From Podospora comata (taxonomy: Eukaryota > Ascomycota > Sordariomycetes > Sordariales > Podosporaceae): a stretch of 64,000 bases of DNA. Each line of letters begins with the position of its first letter. Position 1 is the first letter of the stretch. Position numbers and translations under genes: made by a program. This document shows, piece after piece, positions 44,388 to 56,205 of the stretch. A model generated the notes under the pieces. That model was given only the letters and a program-made list of their open reading frames with translations. It did no database searches and was not told the DNA's origin. The stretch is from contig CP071496.1 of NCBI GenBank assembly GCA_017354895.1, positions 496,001 through 560,000 of the forward strand, written 5' to 3'.

Positions 44388-44831
44388 AGGAGGAGTGAGG
44401 CTGAGAACTGCGTCTTGGTATAGTGTCCAGTCGCGGATGGTACTCTTTGTTATGATGACGGAACTGGGGCAAGCTCCAGACTTGATGCTATTGTCGATCA
44501 TTAAGCTGATCTTGGCTGCAATAATATCAAAGTTTGAGTGCGGCAGTGATGTTCGGATTGGGCTTGTTCCGATGGAGTGGCTCACTACATGCCAAAGACG
44601 TGAATATCCAGCTGTGTCTATTTTGGGAGTCGTCTAGATGTTTCGTTATATAGCAATATACCACTATTGCTACCCATATTCTCTCGTCAATGTCTTCATA
44701 CATCAGCAGTAGAGCTTCCCTGTTCCTCTTTTCTGGCTCCATCGGCTTAGCCAGTTGTAGCTGGTCGACCCCAGATCACTTCTGGCATCCTCCGTTCCCT
44801 TTAGACCATTCACCCAGTGCATAAGCCGCAC
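44388..44831. other. Short convergent intergenic region
   Basis: Lies between the 3' ends of the TMEM205-like gene and a DUF1996 gene. No gene seen. Confidence 0.5.
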
Positions 44832-46037
44832 TCACTTCTTCTCCCGAATATCTGGATTCCCAGGAAGCGTATCAAGCCCTATAACCATGTCAGCTCACAT
44901 TCCCCTCTCACGAAACAAAGACTCACATCCATCCACCTCCTCCCCCACTCTCGAAGACACACTACACCTCTTTGCCTCCTCCAAAGACTGGCTCTCCAGT
45001 ACATGACAATTAGCCCCAAAGCACACCCCGTCCATCGCCCGTTGCAGAGAATCCCCTTTCCACCCAAACACATAGTCCCCATGCTGCCCATACCCCGTAG
45101 TATCACCCGTGCTCAAAACAAAAGGCTGCGACCCATCCTCCGGCCACTCATCCGGGTCATTAAACAAACTCGTATCCCACACAATCTACTCCCCGTTAGC
45201 ATTTCCCAAACAGCACACACTCCCAAAAGACGGTTAACCCACCTCAAGCATCAACTGCGGTATCCTAACAGGATGACTCTCCGGACACTGTCCTCCCGTC
45301 CCCAACCCAGTAAACGTATGCGGCCCGGTTTCAACCGGATACGCCACATGGCTCTTATGATCAGGACTGTCCAAATTCTTCCCATCCCAACAAGTCGGAT
45401 AAAGCACATTACTCCTAATCCCCCAGCACATTTTATTGGGTAACCCCTCAAAGTCCACCGCATCATCCACACAAGGCGCTTTATCATCCCCCCCAAAGTC
45501 AGGCCCGGTATAACACCGGAAGCAAGTTTGATTCCTCAACCCCTGCGGTTCCCTCCTCCCGGCATCCCCAACCAACATCCGGAATCCAGGCCGAAAGGCA
45601 GTCACGTCCCCTATCCCACCGCTGACGTAGTACACCACGAAGCCACCATCCGTTTTGGTAGTGAAATCATCGCCGAATAATAGCCTGTTGGGTATTTGGG
45701 GGACACGTTTGTAGGAACCATTTCGTGCGCGGAAGTAGAGGTTGGCGGTCCAGTAGTTTGAGAGGTCTTCAGAGTAGGAGCAGGTGGTGCAGTTGGCGAG
45801 GGAGGAGATGTCGGTGTTGTGTGGCATGGAGATATCGAAGGCGTTGCCGCCCACGATTTGGTGGAGGTGTGGGGAGGGTAGGGAGCCTGGGTTGACGAGG
45901 GGATCGATTCGGTCGATTACGAGCTGGTGGCAACCGAAGCGGAGCATGGTTGATGAGACGTTTGGGCCCCAGGGGGAGGTGCCCAGTTGGGGGGCGGCGA
46001 GGCCGAGGGTTGAGAGGAGGGATAGGAGGAGGAACAT
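44832..46037 (-). CDS. Secreted DUF1996 protein, three exons
   Basis: Paralog of the 40.9-42.6 kb gene, 366 residues. Exons are 45243-46037, 44927-45185 and 44832-44878, joined in phase (donors GTGGGT and GTGAGT, acceptors TAG). A signal peptide MFLLLSLLSTLGLAA is followed by the same ordered motifs: MLRFGCHQLVIDRIDPLVNP, HLHQIVGGNAFDIS, LSNYWTANLYFRARNGSYKR, FRPGFRMLVGDA, CFRCYTGPDFGG, CWDGKNLDSPDHKSHVAYP, YGQHGDYVFGWKGDSLQ and VDGWLDTLPGNPD. Its two introns sit at the positions of introns 7 and 9 of the paralog; the other seven are absent. It is divergent to a DUF4360-like gene. Confidence 0.88.
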
Positions 46038-46923
46038 CGTGGTTGCTAGATCAGTGGAGTATCGGTCGGTGAAGTTGGGGAGGGCGGTGAGTGGAGGGAG
46101 GCTGTAGATATCTGTTGACCATCATGGCACAGTCTCAGCAGATGGATCAGCAAGCTGCAGATACCTAATCAATTGTTCGGATGGTTCCAACCTATGGATT
46201 GTTGTGTGCGCGCCGAGCCACCCGGTTGATAGTAAAAGACTTATTTTGCCAATCTTCCGGGCAATGGTGACTGGATGGATTATTATCGTCTTGATGAAGA
46301 GGCAGCCATCATCGCAGTACCGAGATTGCGACCACGTGGCAGACAAGGCGTTCCTCGATCTTGATCTTGGGAGGCTTCGAAAGATATGCGAGATGCATCA
46401 TGGCTCGCGTGGTGGATGAGCAGAGCGGTTGCCTTGCGCCGTAAATCGAAGGGCAAGGAACTGAAAATATGGAGGACGCGGGAGAGTCATACTACAGTGG
46501 ACGGTGGTCGGTCGTGGGTCGTCGGCAAAATTGGATGGCGACCTGAAAGTCCGAGGAGCAGAGGAAGGCGGGCATAGCAGTCTCAAGAACCTTCCATCGC
46601 ACTTTCCACCCTTGCATTGAGCTGCGAGAATAGCATGAGATATGCAACCTGTGGATATCTCGAAAGAAGCAACCAGTGAGAATCGAGAAAAAAATACTGG
46701 TTAATTTGTTCAACTATTTATCCTCCACCCGTCTTTGCGGTACCTGGTCCTCCACAAGATTACCTCTCGATGCACCGCGATACTTTTGGCGCTGAATGTG
46801 GCATGTACCAGGTTCAGAGCTTCCTCGACGAAGCTTATAAGTCCCACACACTTCCCGTATCGAGAACCAGTCGATAACCAAAGACGACGTGTTGTCCAAC
46901 ACACATAGGCAAACGCCAGCAAA
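46038..46923. promoter_or_regulatory. Divergent promoter region of DUF1996 and DUF4360-like genes
   Basis: No supportable gene. A long minus-strand frame from about 46.7 kb is the antisense of the DUF4360-like gene and is not counted. Confidence 0.45.
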
Positions 46924-47576
46924 ATGAAGCTTTCATTTTCTCTTCTACTTCCTTTGCTCGTGATAGCCCAGGAGACAACCCTGGGAACAGGAGCGCATTT
47001 CCGGCTGACAAGATACTCAGGCACTGGCTGCCCGGAAGGCTCGAGCCACATAACAATCTCAGAAAAGGTGAGTGGATCACTATTACCTACAGCCAATTTC
47101 GAACCTACCTTGGGCCAGACTATGCTCGAGCGGAGAGGGGCAAGACCTGTCATGTTCATCTCGCTATCATTGCCCCGAGCGTCGACCATCTCCCTCAAGG
47201 GGTTCAAGGGGTGCAGCACACGCTTGCGGACAGCGTATATGAAGGATACTACTACACTCAGCTCGATGATGGAGTGACAGCTCTTCACCACAGCACATAC
47301 TACGCCCATGATTTGGGCCCCTTCAACGTGGTCGCGACGGCAACATTCGATGGTGGTGAGACGTGGAAAGCACCTGGCAAATCGTACAACGAGACCAGAG
47401 AGATCCCTCGCAGCTCCCTGGAGTATGGCCGCTGTGTCCAACCAGGTGCTAGAATGTCGGTATTCTATGCCCACGATCAGATCACCATGAGCAGCTCAAA
47501 TCCAGAAGCCCGTGGCGTTTCGGTTGCGTGCGACACGGCCGACTTGTTGTATACGCGCCGTATCAGAGTCCTGTAA
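46924..47576 (+). pseudogene. DUF4360-like secreted protein with a one-base frameshift
   Basis: A signal peptide (MKLSFSLLLPLLVIAQ) and the start of the mature part (YSGTGCPEGSSHITISEK) lie in one frame from ATG 46924. From about 47065 the coding character moves to another frame: GEWITITYSQFRTYLGPDYA, ERGKTCHVHLAIIAP, YEGYYYTQLDDGVTALHHST and on to TAA 47574-47576. This layout matches secreted DUF4360 proteins. The switch occurs at an A-run (GAAAAGG); one more A would make the frame continuous, giving a protein of about 218 residues. The only GT-AG pair nearby (GTGAGT...CTACAG) is 25 bases, too short, and would not restore the frame. It is either a recent loss or a sequence error. Confidence 0.6.
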
Positions 47577-48185
47577 GTGGAGGATTAAATTTGCAGTGAG
47601 ATTGGGAGAAAACCACGAATGCTAATTCGGAATACCATATGGTAGATGGCGAGCGTGTACTCCGCAAGCCACATCTTTGAGGAAATTCGGACTTGGTCCA
47701 GACAAGCGCTAGTCCAGAGTCGGGAGGTGGGGCTATGATCCCGAGGAGGGGTGGTGGGGCTGTGGGGTGATTGCCGTTTTTTGGCTCTGCCACCAACTTG
47801 GAATCTGGGACCAACGACAGATAGGACAAAATGCACCTTGTTCTTGCCATTAAAACCTATCTATTCTTTCGCTGTTATTGAAGTAGAATCCCCTTCCTTG
47901 CCAGCAATAATAATTGATCTTCAACCCTTTGAAGGCCACGATTTCAACCCACGGATAAATCGGCCATGATGCTCACCTTCGCATTTTCCAGTCTGGTGTC
48001 GCACAACGGTGCGAGAATGCAGCTCGCTATGCAACCCATGGTATTGGGCGACGTCCATGCTGCCTTTTCGACCGGGGGTCGAGCCTTGCCAACTTGCACA
48101 AACATGTTTAATATCTACTGCCTGGTCGCGCTTTCGAGCTGAACGTGTTCATCATCCCCAGTAAAATCTTCCCGTCAACGACTCG
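47577..48185. other. Intergenic, no gene seen
   Basis: Contains the 3' flank of the DUF4360-like gene and the likely promoter of the large membrane protein gene. Confidence 0.5.
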
Positions 48186-51100
48186 ATGATGGAAAGCGAA
48201 CAACCGATAGACTTGGAATGGCTTGCTGACTTGTCCAAAGGTAAGTACATACCATATACTCCAATATTCCATCTAATGTTTAACACACATATCAGGTCAA
48301 TCATTTACAACCTTTGGACAATCCCAATCTGCAAAGACTTTTGATTTCGGAGACGGTGGCTTTACTGCTTCTCTGTCAGAAGGGAATGAGCTGCTCCAAC
48401 TCACTCGGCCAGACCCTACTTGTGGTCTCATTTTCGTCAGAGGAAACTATCCTGACAGCGCAGCCTCCATGCTAGCCCGAGCTCAAAACCAGCAGCTGCA
48501 TGAGGCTCAGAGTAACGACACCTTTGGAACCAATCTGGTTCCAGAGAGTCCCGAGACGCCTTCTTCGCCCTGGGCCGTGAGTGCCGTAGACCGAAAAAGT
48601 CAGGGATGGGTCAACTTTCGTTGGCCTTACGCCCAATATGTGCTTTTCCATTTGGATGCTGCGAAGGGTTTCAATCGTGAGATTGGAAGCTGGGACACCA
48701 TATCATTTGTCAAAGACAAAATCTTCTTTCAGATTCACCGTCTGAGTTTGGGGGTTGGCAGTTCAGCCACCAGTGATGACCACCAAGATGACGTGGCACG
48801 CGCGAGGTTCAAAAGAGGAGGACAAGTTCGATTCGGGTGCCCATGTTCTCAGAATGATATTCATCGACAAGTTGACACATATACCATCACGAACAATGCC
48901 AACATTGTGTCCTGCAGAAGCAGCAACTATCGCACAAGACTCGAAATGACATTTTCGGTCAATGGCATACTCCAACCTCCCCCCTTCCTCAACCCCTGCG
49001 ACACAGCTGCAGACATTGAATGGGTTGACATGACGAGTGAGGTCGAAGTTAACATTCGAGTCGGAGAGCCCACATATGTTGTGTCAACCTACGCCATACG
49101 TACTGAGGATGGGGTTGAGCATGACCCTTCGCTTCCAGTCGACCTCGCAGACTATCTGGGCGTCAGCCGTGGGTCGGTCAACATGACCGACAGACTCTTC
49201 ACAAGCCTATGCGCAGCGAACTACGAAGCGATTGAAGCGGTGGAATTTTGCGTCATCGGCAGGGGCGTGGAACAGATACTGGGTGTCACATCAATTCCGA
49301 CCTCGAGTTTGCATCCCACGAGCCCAAGTTTCTCACATGAACTAGGAGAAAAAGCTCTGATAGGGAATATCATGACATGTCAGTTTGTCGACGTGGAAAG
49401 CGCCTTGTATCTCAACCAATCCTTCTGATTTACTCGATATCCAGACTAACACCGTTTTAGTTATCAAATACGGCTTCTCGCCAAACTGCATAGATTCATT
49501 AACTCTAGAGACTTGAAAACGGATTTCTTGAACCAGTATCTGGAGCTGGAAAAGATCCGGCAGGCCTACCTCGACAAGCTCACAGCTGCCATTCAGGGTG
49601 CACTTGCCTGGTTGTTCGCCACAGATCTCAAGCCAGGGAGACTCCTTCTCGCAGTCCACAGTGAGCCCTCCAATATTTCTGACGGCCCAGTTTTTGAACG
49701 GTTCAAAAGATGCGCTGGGAAACGATTCGCCTTCAGCTGGGACACGACATACAACCGTGGCTGCTATGCCACCATGGCCGCCTGGTACGCCTACAGGGCA
49801 TGTCCTTCTGCATTTCATACAAGGTTCATAAGCGAGATCATCGTCCCCAGGTTACCTGTAGCATACCACCTCGGCATGGAGCGGGCAAATCGCGATAAGC
49901 AACCGACTCCCAAAAGCAATGTGCTGCAATGGCTACATCTCAGCTCTATCTTGCTGCTCTATGACGAACTGGGTTGTGCGGAATACGATCTCGACATTGA
50001 TGTTGACGAGGTAAGAGAGACCCAAGAAAGAGCTGAAAAAAATGTCTCGCGTCTCAAAACCAACCAGCACGGTGGATGGAAAGCACATCATGACGAGCTT
50101 GACAGGGCTCTCCTCCTGGCCGAGGAGATGCAGCTGGATCGATTGACGCACAGCAGCCGGTCCTACAATTTAGCGGTTTCTCGAGCCAAACAAACCAGGC
50201 AAAGGATCCGCGACCGCAAACGGACGGCAAAATTCTTGCCTGGACCAAAGCCGTGGATGGCTATAAGAGGGCTTGGCAACGGGCCATGGGAGCTACACAG
50301 CACCAACCACGAAGCATACCTGAGAGTCGCCGATATCACCAACGTCCCATCTGCCCGAGACAGGCTGTTTGAATTTCTGTTGTCGGATTACTCCTTCATG
50401 ACCTCTTGGGACTGGGCAGATGGCAACATGGTAGGCCGATGGTGGGACATCCAGCCTATCACGATGATATGCGCCACCTTGCTGGATTTGAAATATGAAG
50501 GTATCTCCAACTCTGAGAAGCCGTTTTCCAACAAGCTAGCTGATCTGTTGACACTTTGCTAGGGAAGCTGCAGGCTGCGCAAGCCAAGAAACCAGTCGGG
50601 GATGATGAGCACCCTCAGTCTCTCGACCGCCGAACAGACACACTCAGATCCGACGATCTAAACAGCAGCGAGATTTTGCCACGACAGCCCAAAATATCCG
50701 GCGAGATTGTTAACATGGAAGCCATGTTATTCAAGCTTTTTCAGTCGGTGGAGGAGTCCCGTGGAAGTGAAATGGCCAAGTCTTTTGACTGGATATCGCA
50801 ACGACCACCACACCCTTGCTTTCCTGTAAGTTTCCCCATGTCTACCTCCCTACCTTGTTTTTATCGTCTGAGGAGCTCCGAGTCCTCAATGAGTTCATAT
50901 GCACATTGTTATTCTTGAAATATCGTGGCGTTCAAAAATCTTTTGGTTTACATTCTCACATTCCCTCTCATATTCTAGGGTTGGTATACCTTACCTCGTT
51001 CACCACCTTCCTCGCCAACAACGCAACTTCCACTCGTAACCCTGATACCGGAGCTAAAGGCTTATCTTCCTGGCCATGAACCCGACTCGTCATCCATTCA

Positions 51101-52923
51101 AAAAGTAGTGACCGACACGATGACCTCTGATGACGACTGTGTAGCCTTGCGTATGATTTGTTTGTGGGATATCACCCATGGGTCTCCGTTGGATTTCAGC
51201 TTCCAAGTCAAACCCGTCACCTGGACGACTATCCCCAGCTCAACCTATTCATCTCGGGACAGATCCTTGAAACAGCGTCTAAACAGTCGTGTAAGCTCTT
51301 TTCGCCTCGCCCAGCTCAGATTGCAAGCAGACACGGCTAATCATGTGCTATTCGAGGGATCTCAGCTCGTCGATCTAGGAATAAGGCACAGAATCCTGTA
51401 GGACCCCGCACCTCAAGGATCATGTAGTCAAGATGGTTGCTAATCTCCCTAGTCTATTCCCAATACTTACACTTTTTAACGCAGCTGGACTCTGCTATCT
51501 CTGGCACGATGCCGCGGCTTTTCACTTGAGAGATCACTTTGGCTCAATGTCACGGTTCACTGACAGTAAGAAGGGACCGACGGGGTGGATTACAAGCATT
51601 AATATCTCGCAGTACGTTGATTCCCCTTGGGGGTTGGCTGTCGTACTCGTGTCACTAATAACAGGGCAAAGCTGGACTCTTCGGTCTCAGGCTGAAGTGA
51701 AGGAAGATCCGTATCGTGAACGACACCGCCAGCACGGCAACTTCCCACCTGACAACATTGCTGAGCTCGGGGTTGGTATCGACACAAAATACATGGTCGA
51801 AGAGAGATCATCGTCCATAATCTTTACGGGACATCCTTCTGGTCGTCTGTGGGTCTGCTCAATCATCTCACCTACGGTCAAATGGAATTATCTCGAAAGT
51901 CTCATCTCCAATTACACCCAACCACTCCTGACCAACTTTGTTCATCAGCCATCGACCGCAAGGTGTCTGGTGTTCCTGATGTTCCTAGGACATCTGTGCG
52001 AGACGTTGGCGGATGAGTATGAGAAGCTTCTCTTGCAACTCGATGGCATAATCGAAATCAGGGTGCGTTGTTGAGTCAAGCGGGGCTTTTTATGTGGAAT
52101 CGGCTGACAAGGATGAATCTGCAGGACCGCACGCTGTTTGAAGGCCCCGAAGACTGGTGGGGAACGGCGGAAGCAATCAACAAGCTCAAAAAGATGCTCT
52201 GGGGTTGGGACGCACTCAGAATCTTTAATGACAAGCTCTCTGCCTCTTTGACACAAATCCAGAGGGCACACGACACCATGGATAATATTATCAAGCAGGT
52301 ATGTTCTGACCGCAGTCGCACTCTAGGACCGTAGAGTAATAACATTAGGTCAGGAGACATCGTATCAAGATGCAGAACTTGTCCAAGAGGCGAATACTGT
52401 CGTGGATGAGTTTCGAAAACGGCATGGCTTGCTTATTGACGTCCACGACAAGACGCAGTTGAAGATCAAACAGGTCACCGGTCTACGCGACGGCATCTCC
52501 ACCATCACCAATGTGGTTGACGCCCAAACCGCCTTGGAGGACAACAAGACGACGATACAGCAAGGGAACAACATCAGGACCCTGACCTATATCACGATTG
52601 GCTATTTACCGCTTGGATTTGTCACGGTAAGCGTTGACAATGCTTCCCAAAGGCCTCACTAACAACACATACAGGGTCTGTATTCTGTACAACATGGCAC
52701 CTTCATGAACTCGGCCACAGACTGGCAGTTTGGCGTCATGATTGTTTTGTTCTCCCTTGGCACCTGGATACTCGCGTACACCCTCGAAAAAGCACTTGTG
52801 CGCGTCGACTGGAACATCATCAGGGGACGCTTTGACCTGAATCAACTGCGATGGGCGTTCAAGTGGCCCGCCAAACCCACTCGAGATGGCGGCCAGGATC
52901 AAGGTCCGTCTGGTCTGGCATGA
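48186..52923 (+). CDS. Very large protein with a CorA-like C-terminal membrane domain
   Basis: This multi-exon gene probably encodes well over 1,200 residues. Well-supported exons are 48186-48240, 48296-49406, 49461-50500 and 50563-50825. An exon from 50979 (GWYTLPRSPPSS) follows, then further coding to 52065, 52125-52298, 52350-52626 and 52675-52923. Boundaries between 51.1 and 52.1 kb could not be settled. The N-terminal region has FDFGDGGFTASLSEGNELLQ and DPTCGLIFVRGNYP. The middle has ALAWLFATDL and a charged helix. The C-terminal part has a long helix (DGISTITNVVDAQTALEDNK) and two membrane spans (LTYITIGYLPLGFVTGLYSV and FGVMIVLFSLGTWILAYTLE), as in fungal CorA-like proteins. The GMN motif of true Mg2+ channels is not seen. 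Function unknown. Confidence 0.65.
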
Positions 52924-53730
52924 AGCAACGAGATCTCCCGAGAAGACTTCCCGAGTTGGCAACTGATGGGAGGTTGAGGAAAGGCTCTTTGTCACTGCAC
53001 AAACAGGAGTGAAGATCGCAATGCATGGAATGCTGCGCTGCAGCAGGAGAAGCAACCGAGCTTGGTAGCGGCTCCGCCGAAGGGGAACATGCACAAAAGC
53101 ATGGATCACCGCTTGGCGGGTCTCTCTCCACTCGCACATGAAAGACTTGTGCGAAGGTAGGATTGAAAGTGGGGAGATGGTTCACAACGCTCCGCCCAAG
53201 TGGATGTCAGACAAGGGGGGCCGGGCCAAACATTCCCGCCGTTATCGACCGAACACATCCAGACTCGGCCAGGCGGCCCACTGGTTGGCCCCTGAAGCTA
53301 GCAAAAACAATAACCGACCTTCCCTGGCGGAAACAGCGAGCATATAGCGTGCATGGCGGTTTTATGGGAGTGGGGACGGCAAAAATCACCCTTGGCCTTT
53401 TGCGCGTGCTTTCAAGAGTGCGCCACCGGCCAGCAACCATGTGTCCTCGGTTCCCGCGATCCGACCTCCCTCGCTCGTCAAGTGAGCCTCCAACGTCACC
53501 TCACCACCCCCCTTTCGTCCCAGCGTGCCAGCCTGTGAAGGTTGACACGGTACCTCACCCCCTCCTCCCACCAGCTATTAGGCAGGACAGGCCAGGGGAC
53601 ATGGGCAAGTTGGTGGCATTTTGACTAAACAAATCTGAAATTTCCCTCCCCCTTCTTCAACCAACAACAGATATCCCCATATCTCACCGCACTCGTTTCT
53701 GTCCTTCGCAGCCATTTGCACATATACGCC
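52924..53730. other. Intergenic, no gene seen
   Basis: Likely promoter of the rhodopsin-fold protein gene. No frame of interest. Confidence 0.5.
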
Positions 53731-55022
53731 ATGACTGATGTACCAAATCGTGGCCCGGTACTGCTGGCTGTTAACACGACGGGTGCTGTCCTCGCCGGCA
53801 TCACTTGCCTGCTACGATGCTTTGTTCGAACCAGAGTTGTGAAAGGGTTTGGGCTGGATGACTGGTTGATGGCGGCTTCAACGGTACGGACATTTTCTTG
53901 GCTCCGCAGACAAAAAAGCAACGAGAGAATCGCTCGGCTAACCCTTGACCATCTTGATTGTGTCACGCATAGGGTGCATACATCGCTTTCTGCTGCTTTT
54001 CCAACGTGGGGGTCAGTCATGGCACAGGGAAACACAAGTCGGATGTCGACCCAGAGAATTACAGGATTGCAATGAACCGGTAATGCGCGAAACTGTCTGG
54101 CGTGACAGGATGTTTGTTTGGCTGATTGTTGACTCTCAGATGGTACTACTGCTACCTCCTCTACGCCTGGTCCATGATTCTCGTCAAGCTCTCCATCGGC
54201 TACTTTTTGCTCCGAGTCACCATCACCCGCCTTCACAAATGGATCATTTACGCCGCGGGCGCCATCTCGTGTGTCAGCTGCCTGACGTTTTTCTTCCTCG
54301 CCATGTTCCAGTGCTACCCGATCAGCTTCTTTTGGAACAAGGACCAGGACGGCAGATGCATCAACATGAACATCCTGACGGCGTTGGGTATCCTCTATTC
54401 GATCTTCTCCGTCATCACCGATCTGACGTACGCCCTGCTGCCCGCGTGGGTGGTGGCTCAGCTCAACATGGACAAAAAGTCGAAAGTGGCGGTGATTGGT
54501 CTGATGGGGATGGGATGCGTGGCCAGCGCGGCGGTTATTGTTCGTGGGCCGTATCTTCGACACATGGGGAGTGAGGATTTCTTGTGGGATACGGCGCCGA
54601 TTGCGATTTGGTCGTCTGTCGAAGCTGCGCTTGCTATCACGGCTGGGTGCCTTGCTTGTTTGCAGCCTCTCGTCAAGATGATTGGTGTGAAGCTTGGTCT
54701 CGCGGCTTTCACGACGGCCTCCAAATCTGGGGGGCGGGGGAGCGACCTCAAGATGACGGGCGATATCTCGGTGAGGCGATCTTTTACCCGACGAACCGAT
54801 TTGTTTTCGAGCGCCAACTATCGTGAGCAGCAGGCGGCTGGGGAGCTGAAGCTTCAGCCGGGGTTGTCGGGGTACACGGCCAAGTGCTACGGCAACACGA
54901 GCGAGGAGGAGCTGAGGCCGGTGACAAAGGATACGGATGCAACGCTGAGGGGGGATAGGGACAATGAGAGTAAGGAGAGCATGAATGGGGTTGTGAAGGC
55001 GAGGGAGAGGGAGTCAGTATGA
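53731..55022 (+). CDS. Pth11-like integral membrane protein (fungal rhodopsin domain)
   Basis: The gene encodes a 380-residue seven-span protein of the fungal rhodopsin-domain family, which includes the appressorium receptor Pth11. Exons 53731-53883, 53973-54079 and 54140-55022 join in phase (donors GTACGG and GTAATG, acceptors ATAG and TCAG). Typical marks are LRCFVRTRVVKGFGLDDWLM in the first loop, WYYCYLLYAWSMILVKLSIG after a short second exon, and a span followed by FQCYPISFFWNKDQDGRCIN. Later come SVITDLTYALLPAWVVAQLN and DTAPIAIWSSVEAALAITAG with CLACLQPLVK. The C-terminal tail is cytosolic and Ser/Thr-rich. A CFEM domain is absent. Ligand unknown. Confidence 0.88.
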
Positions 55023-55554
55023 TGATGGCTGGCAATATGTTGGAGAAGTCTTTTGTTTGCATAAAGAAAGTGTGATGACGACTTGGATACGGATGGATAC
55101 CCCCACACCCCAGAGCACCCCATTTTCTGAGCAATTATTCAGCGTTTCGATGGTCGGTTTTGGTGTTTCTTTTTTTTTTCTATTGGGCGGAATATCTGTT
55201 GCATCATCATTGAGCTTTTTTTGGGGGGCGTGATGGAAAGTTCTTTTGTTTGTTTGGAAAAGCGAGGTATATGTATAGATTTGGGTACACGCGTAGATAT
55301 ATGCTAGCGATAGGTTTTGATAAAATTTAATTCGAATTTGAGCGATGAAATGAGATAGACTCTTGATGAATGAGTGAATGCTACCGAAATATTCCAGATT
55401 TTTTTTTCCCTTTAGAAATCCCCTCTATGAAGCAGCAGATCCGGACCAAGACTTGTTTTATCCCATCCCCCACCTCACGACACAGCCACAGAGCCACCAG
55501 GAAAGGGTGAGTTTGCCGACAAGTCACGGCATGACAGTGGAGGTATGAATGGAA
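55023..55554. other. Intergenic, no gene seen
   Basis: Convergent 3' flanks with T-runs (55170-55180, 55399-55408) that may serve in transcript ends. Confidence 0.5.
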
Positions 55555-56205
55555 CTACCACTTGGTGGTAACAACCCTTCTGGTGGTGACGGCTGGCACG
55601 CTGGTGGCAATCCAGGTGGTTGTCACTCCGGGGATGCTGGTAGCAGTCCACGTCACGGTCACGCCCGGAGCAGACAACGTGCTGGCTGTCACTGTACCGC
55701 CCGGAACGGATAGGGTGCTTCCCACAAAGATGGGGATTCCGGGAGCGCTCGCCGTGACTGTTCCGGGGACACCGGGAACTGCACATGCGGAGGTGCCAGG
55801 AACAACAGAAGTTGCAGTCACCGTGCCGGGGACACTGGTCGCGATCCTAGTGGCGGTTACGGTGCCGGGAGCGCTGGTAGCTGTGACAGTGCCCGGAACA
55901 CTGGTGGCGACTCTAGTGGCGGTCACGGTGCCGAGAACGCTGGTGGCGACCCTCGTGGCGGTTACGGTGCCGGGAGCGCTGGTAGCTGTGACAGTGCCCG
56001 CAACACTAGTAGCTGTGACGGTGCCGCGGACACTGGTGGCGCCCCTAGTGGCCGTCACGGTGCCGGGGGTACCAGGAAAGCCGACAGGAGTGCCGGTTGC
56101 GATGGGGAGGTTGATGGGGAAGCCGGTACTGATGCCGATGGGGATGGCAGCTGCCGTTGCGGTCGAGGCAAAGCCTGCGAGGGTTGAGATGGTGGAGAGC
56201 TTCAT
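55555..56205 (-). CDS. Secreted Thr/Val/Pro-rich repeat protein
   Basis: The 216-residue intronless frame has a signal peptide (MKLSTISTLAGFASTATAAA) followed by IPIGISTGFPINLPIATG. A tandem array of about ten-residue units such as GTVTATSVA, GTVTATRVATSVP and GTVTATSAP covers about residues 45-130. A more varied C-terminal part with TVTASTLSAPGVTVTWTATS ends in VTTRRVVTTKW. Such sequences are typical of O-glycosylated wall or surface proteins. There is no GPI-type hydrophobic tail and no dibasic site between repeats, so a GPI anchor or a Kex2-processed peptide precursor is not supported. The repeat DNA is near-identical between units, so copy number probably varies between strains. Confidence 0.72.
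   Translation of the reverse strand: MKLSTISTLAGFASTATAAAIPIGISTGFPINLPIATGTPVGFPGTPGTVTATRGATSVRGTVTATSVAGTVTATSAPGTVTATRVATSVLGTVTATRVATSVPGTVTATSAPGTVTATRIATSVPGTVTATSVVPGTSACAVPGVPGTVTASAPGIPIFVGSTLSVPGGTVTASTLSAPGVTVTWTATSIPGVTTTWIATSVPAVTTRRVVTTKW
55810..56070 (-). repeat. Coding minisatellite (units of about 30-60 bp)
   Basis: Nearly identical units built from GTCACGGTGCC and CTGGTGGCGACC-like blocks encode the GTVTAT repeats of the secreted protein. Confidence 0.8.

Noticed and set aside
47068-47092. 25-base GT-AG intron in the DUF4360-like gene
   Set aside because: Too short for a fungal intron, and removing it does not bring the two coding frames together.
46710-47474. Long minus-strand frame (about 250 residues)
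   Set aside because: It is antisense to the DUF4360-like gene, has no domain character and no splice or signal features.
55555-56205. Repeat protein as a Kex2-processed peptide precursor
   Set aside because: There are no regular dibasic cleavage sites between the repeat units.
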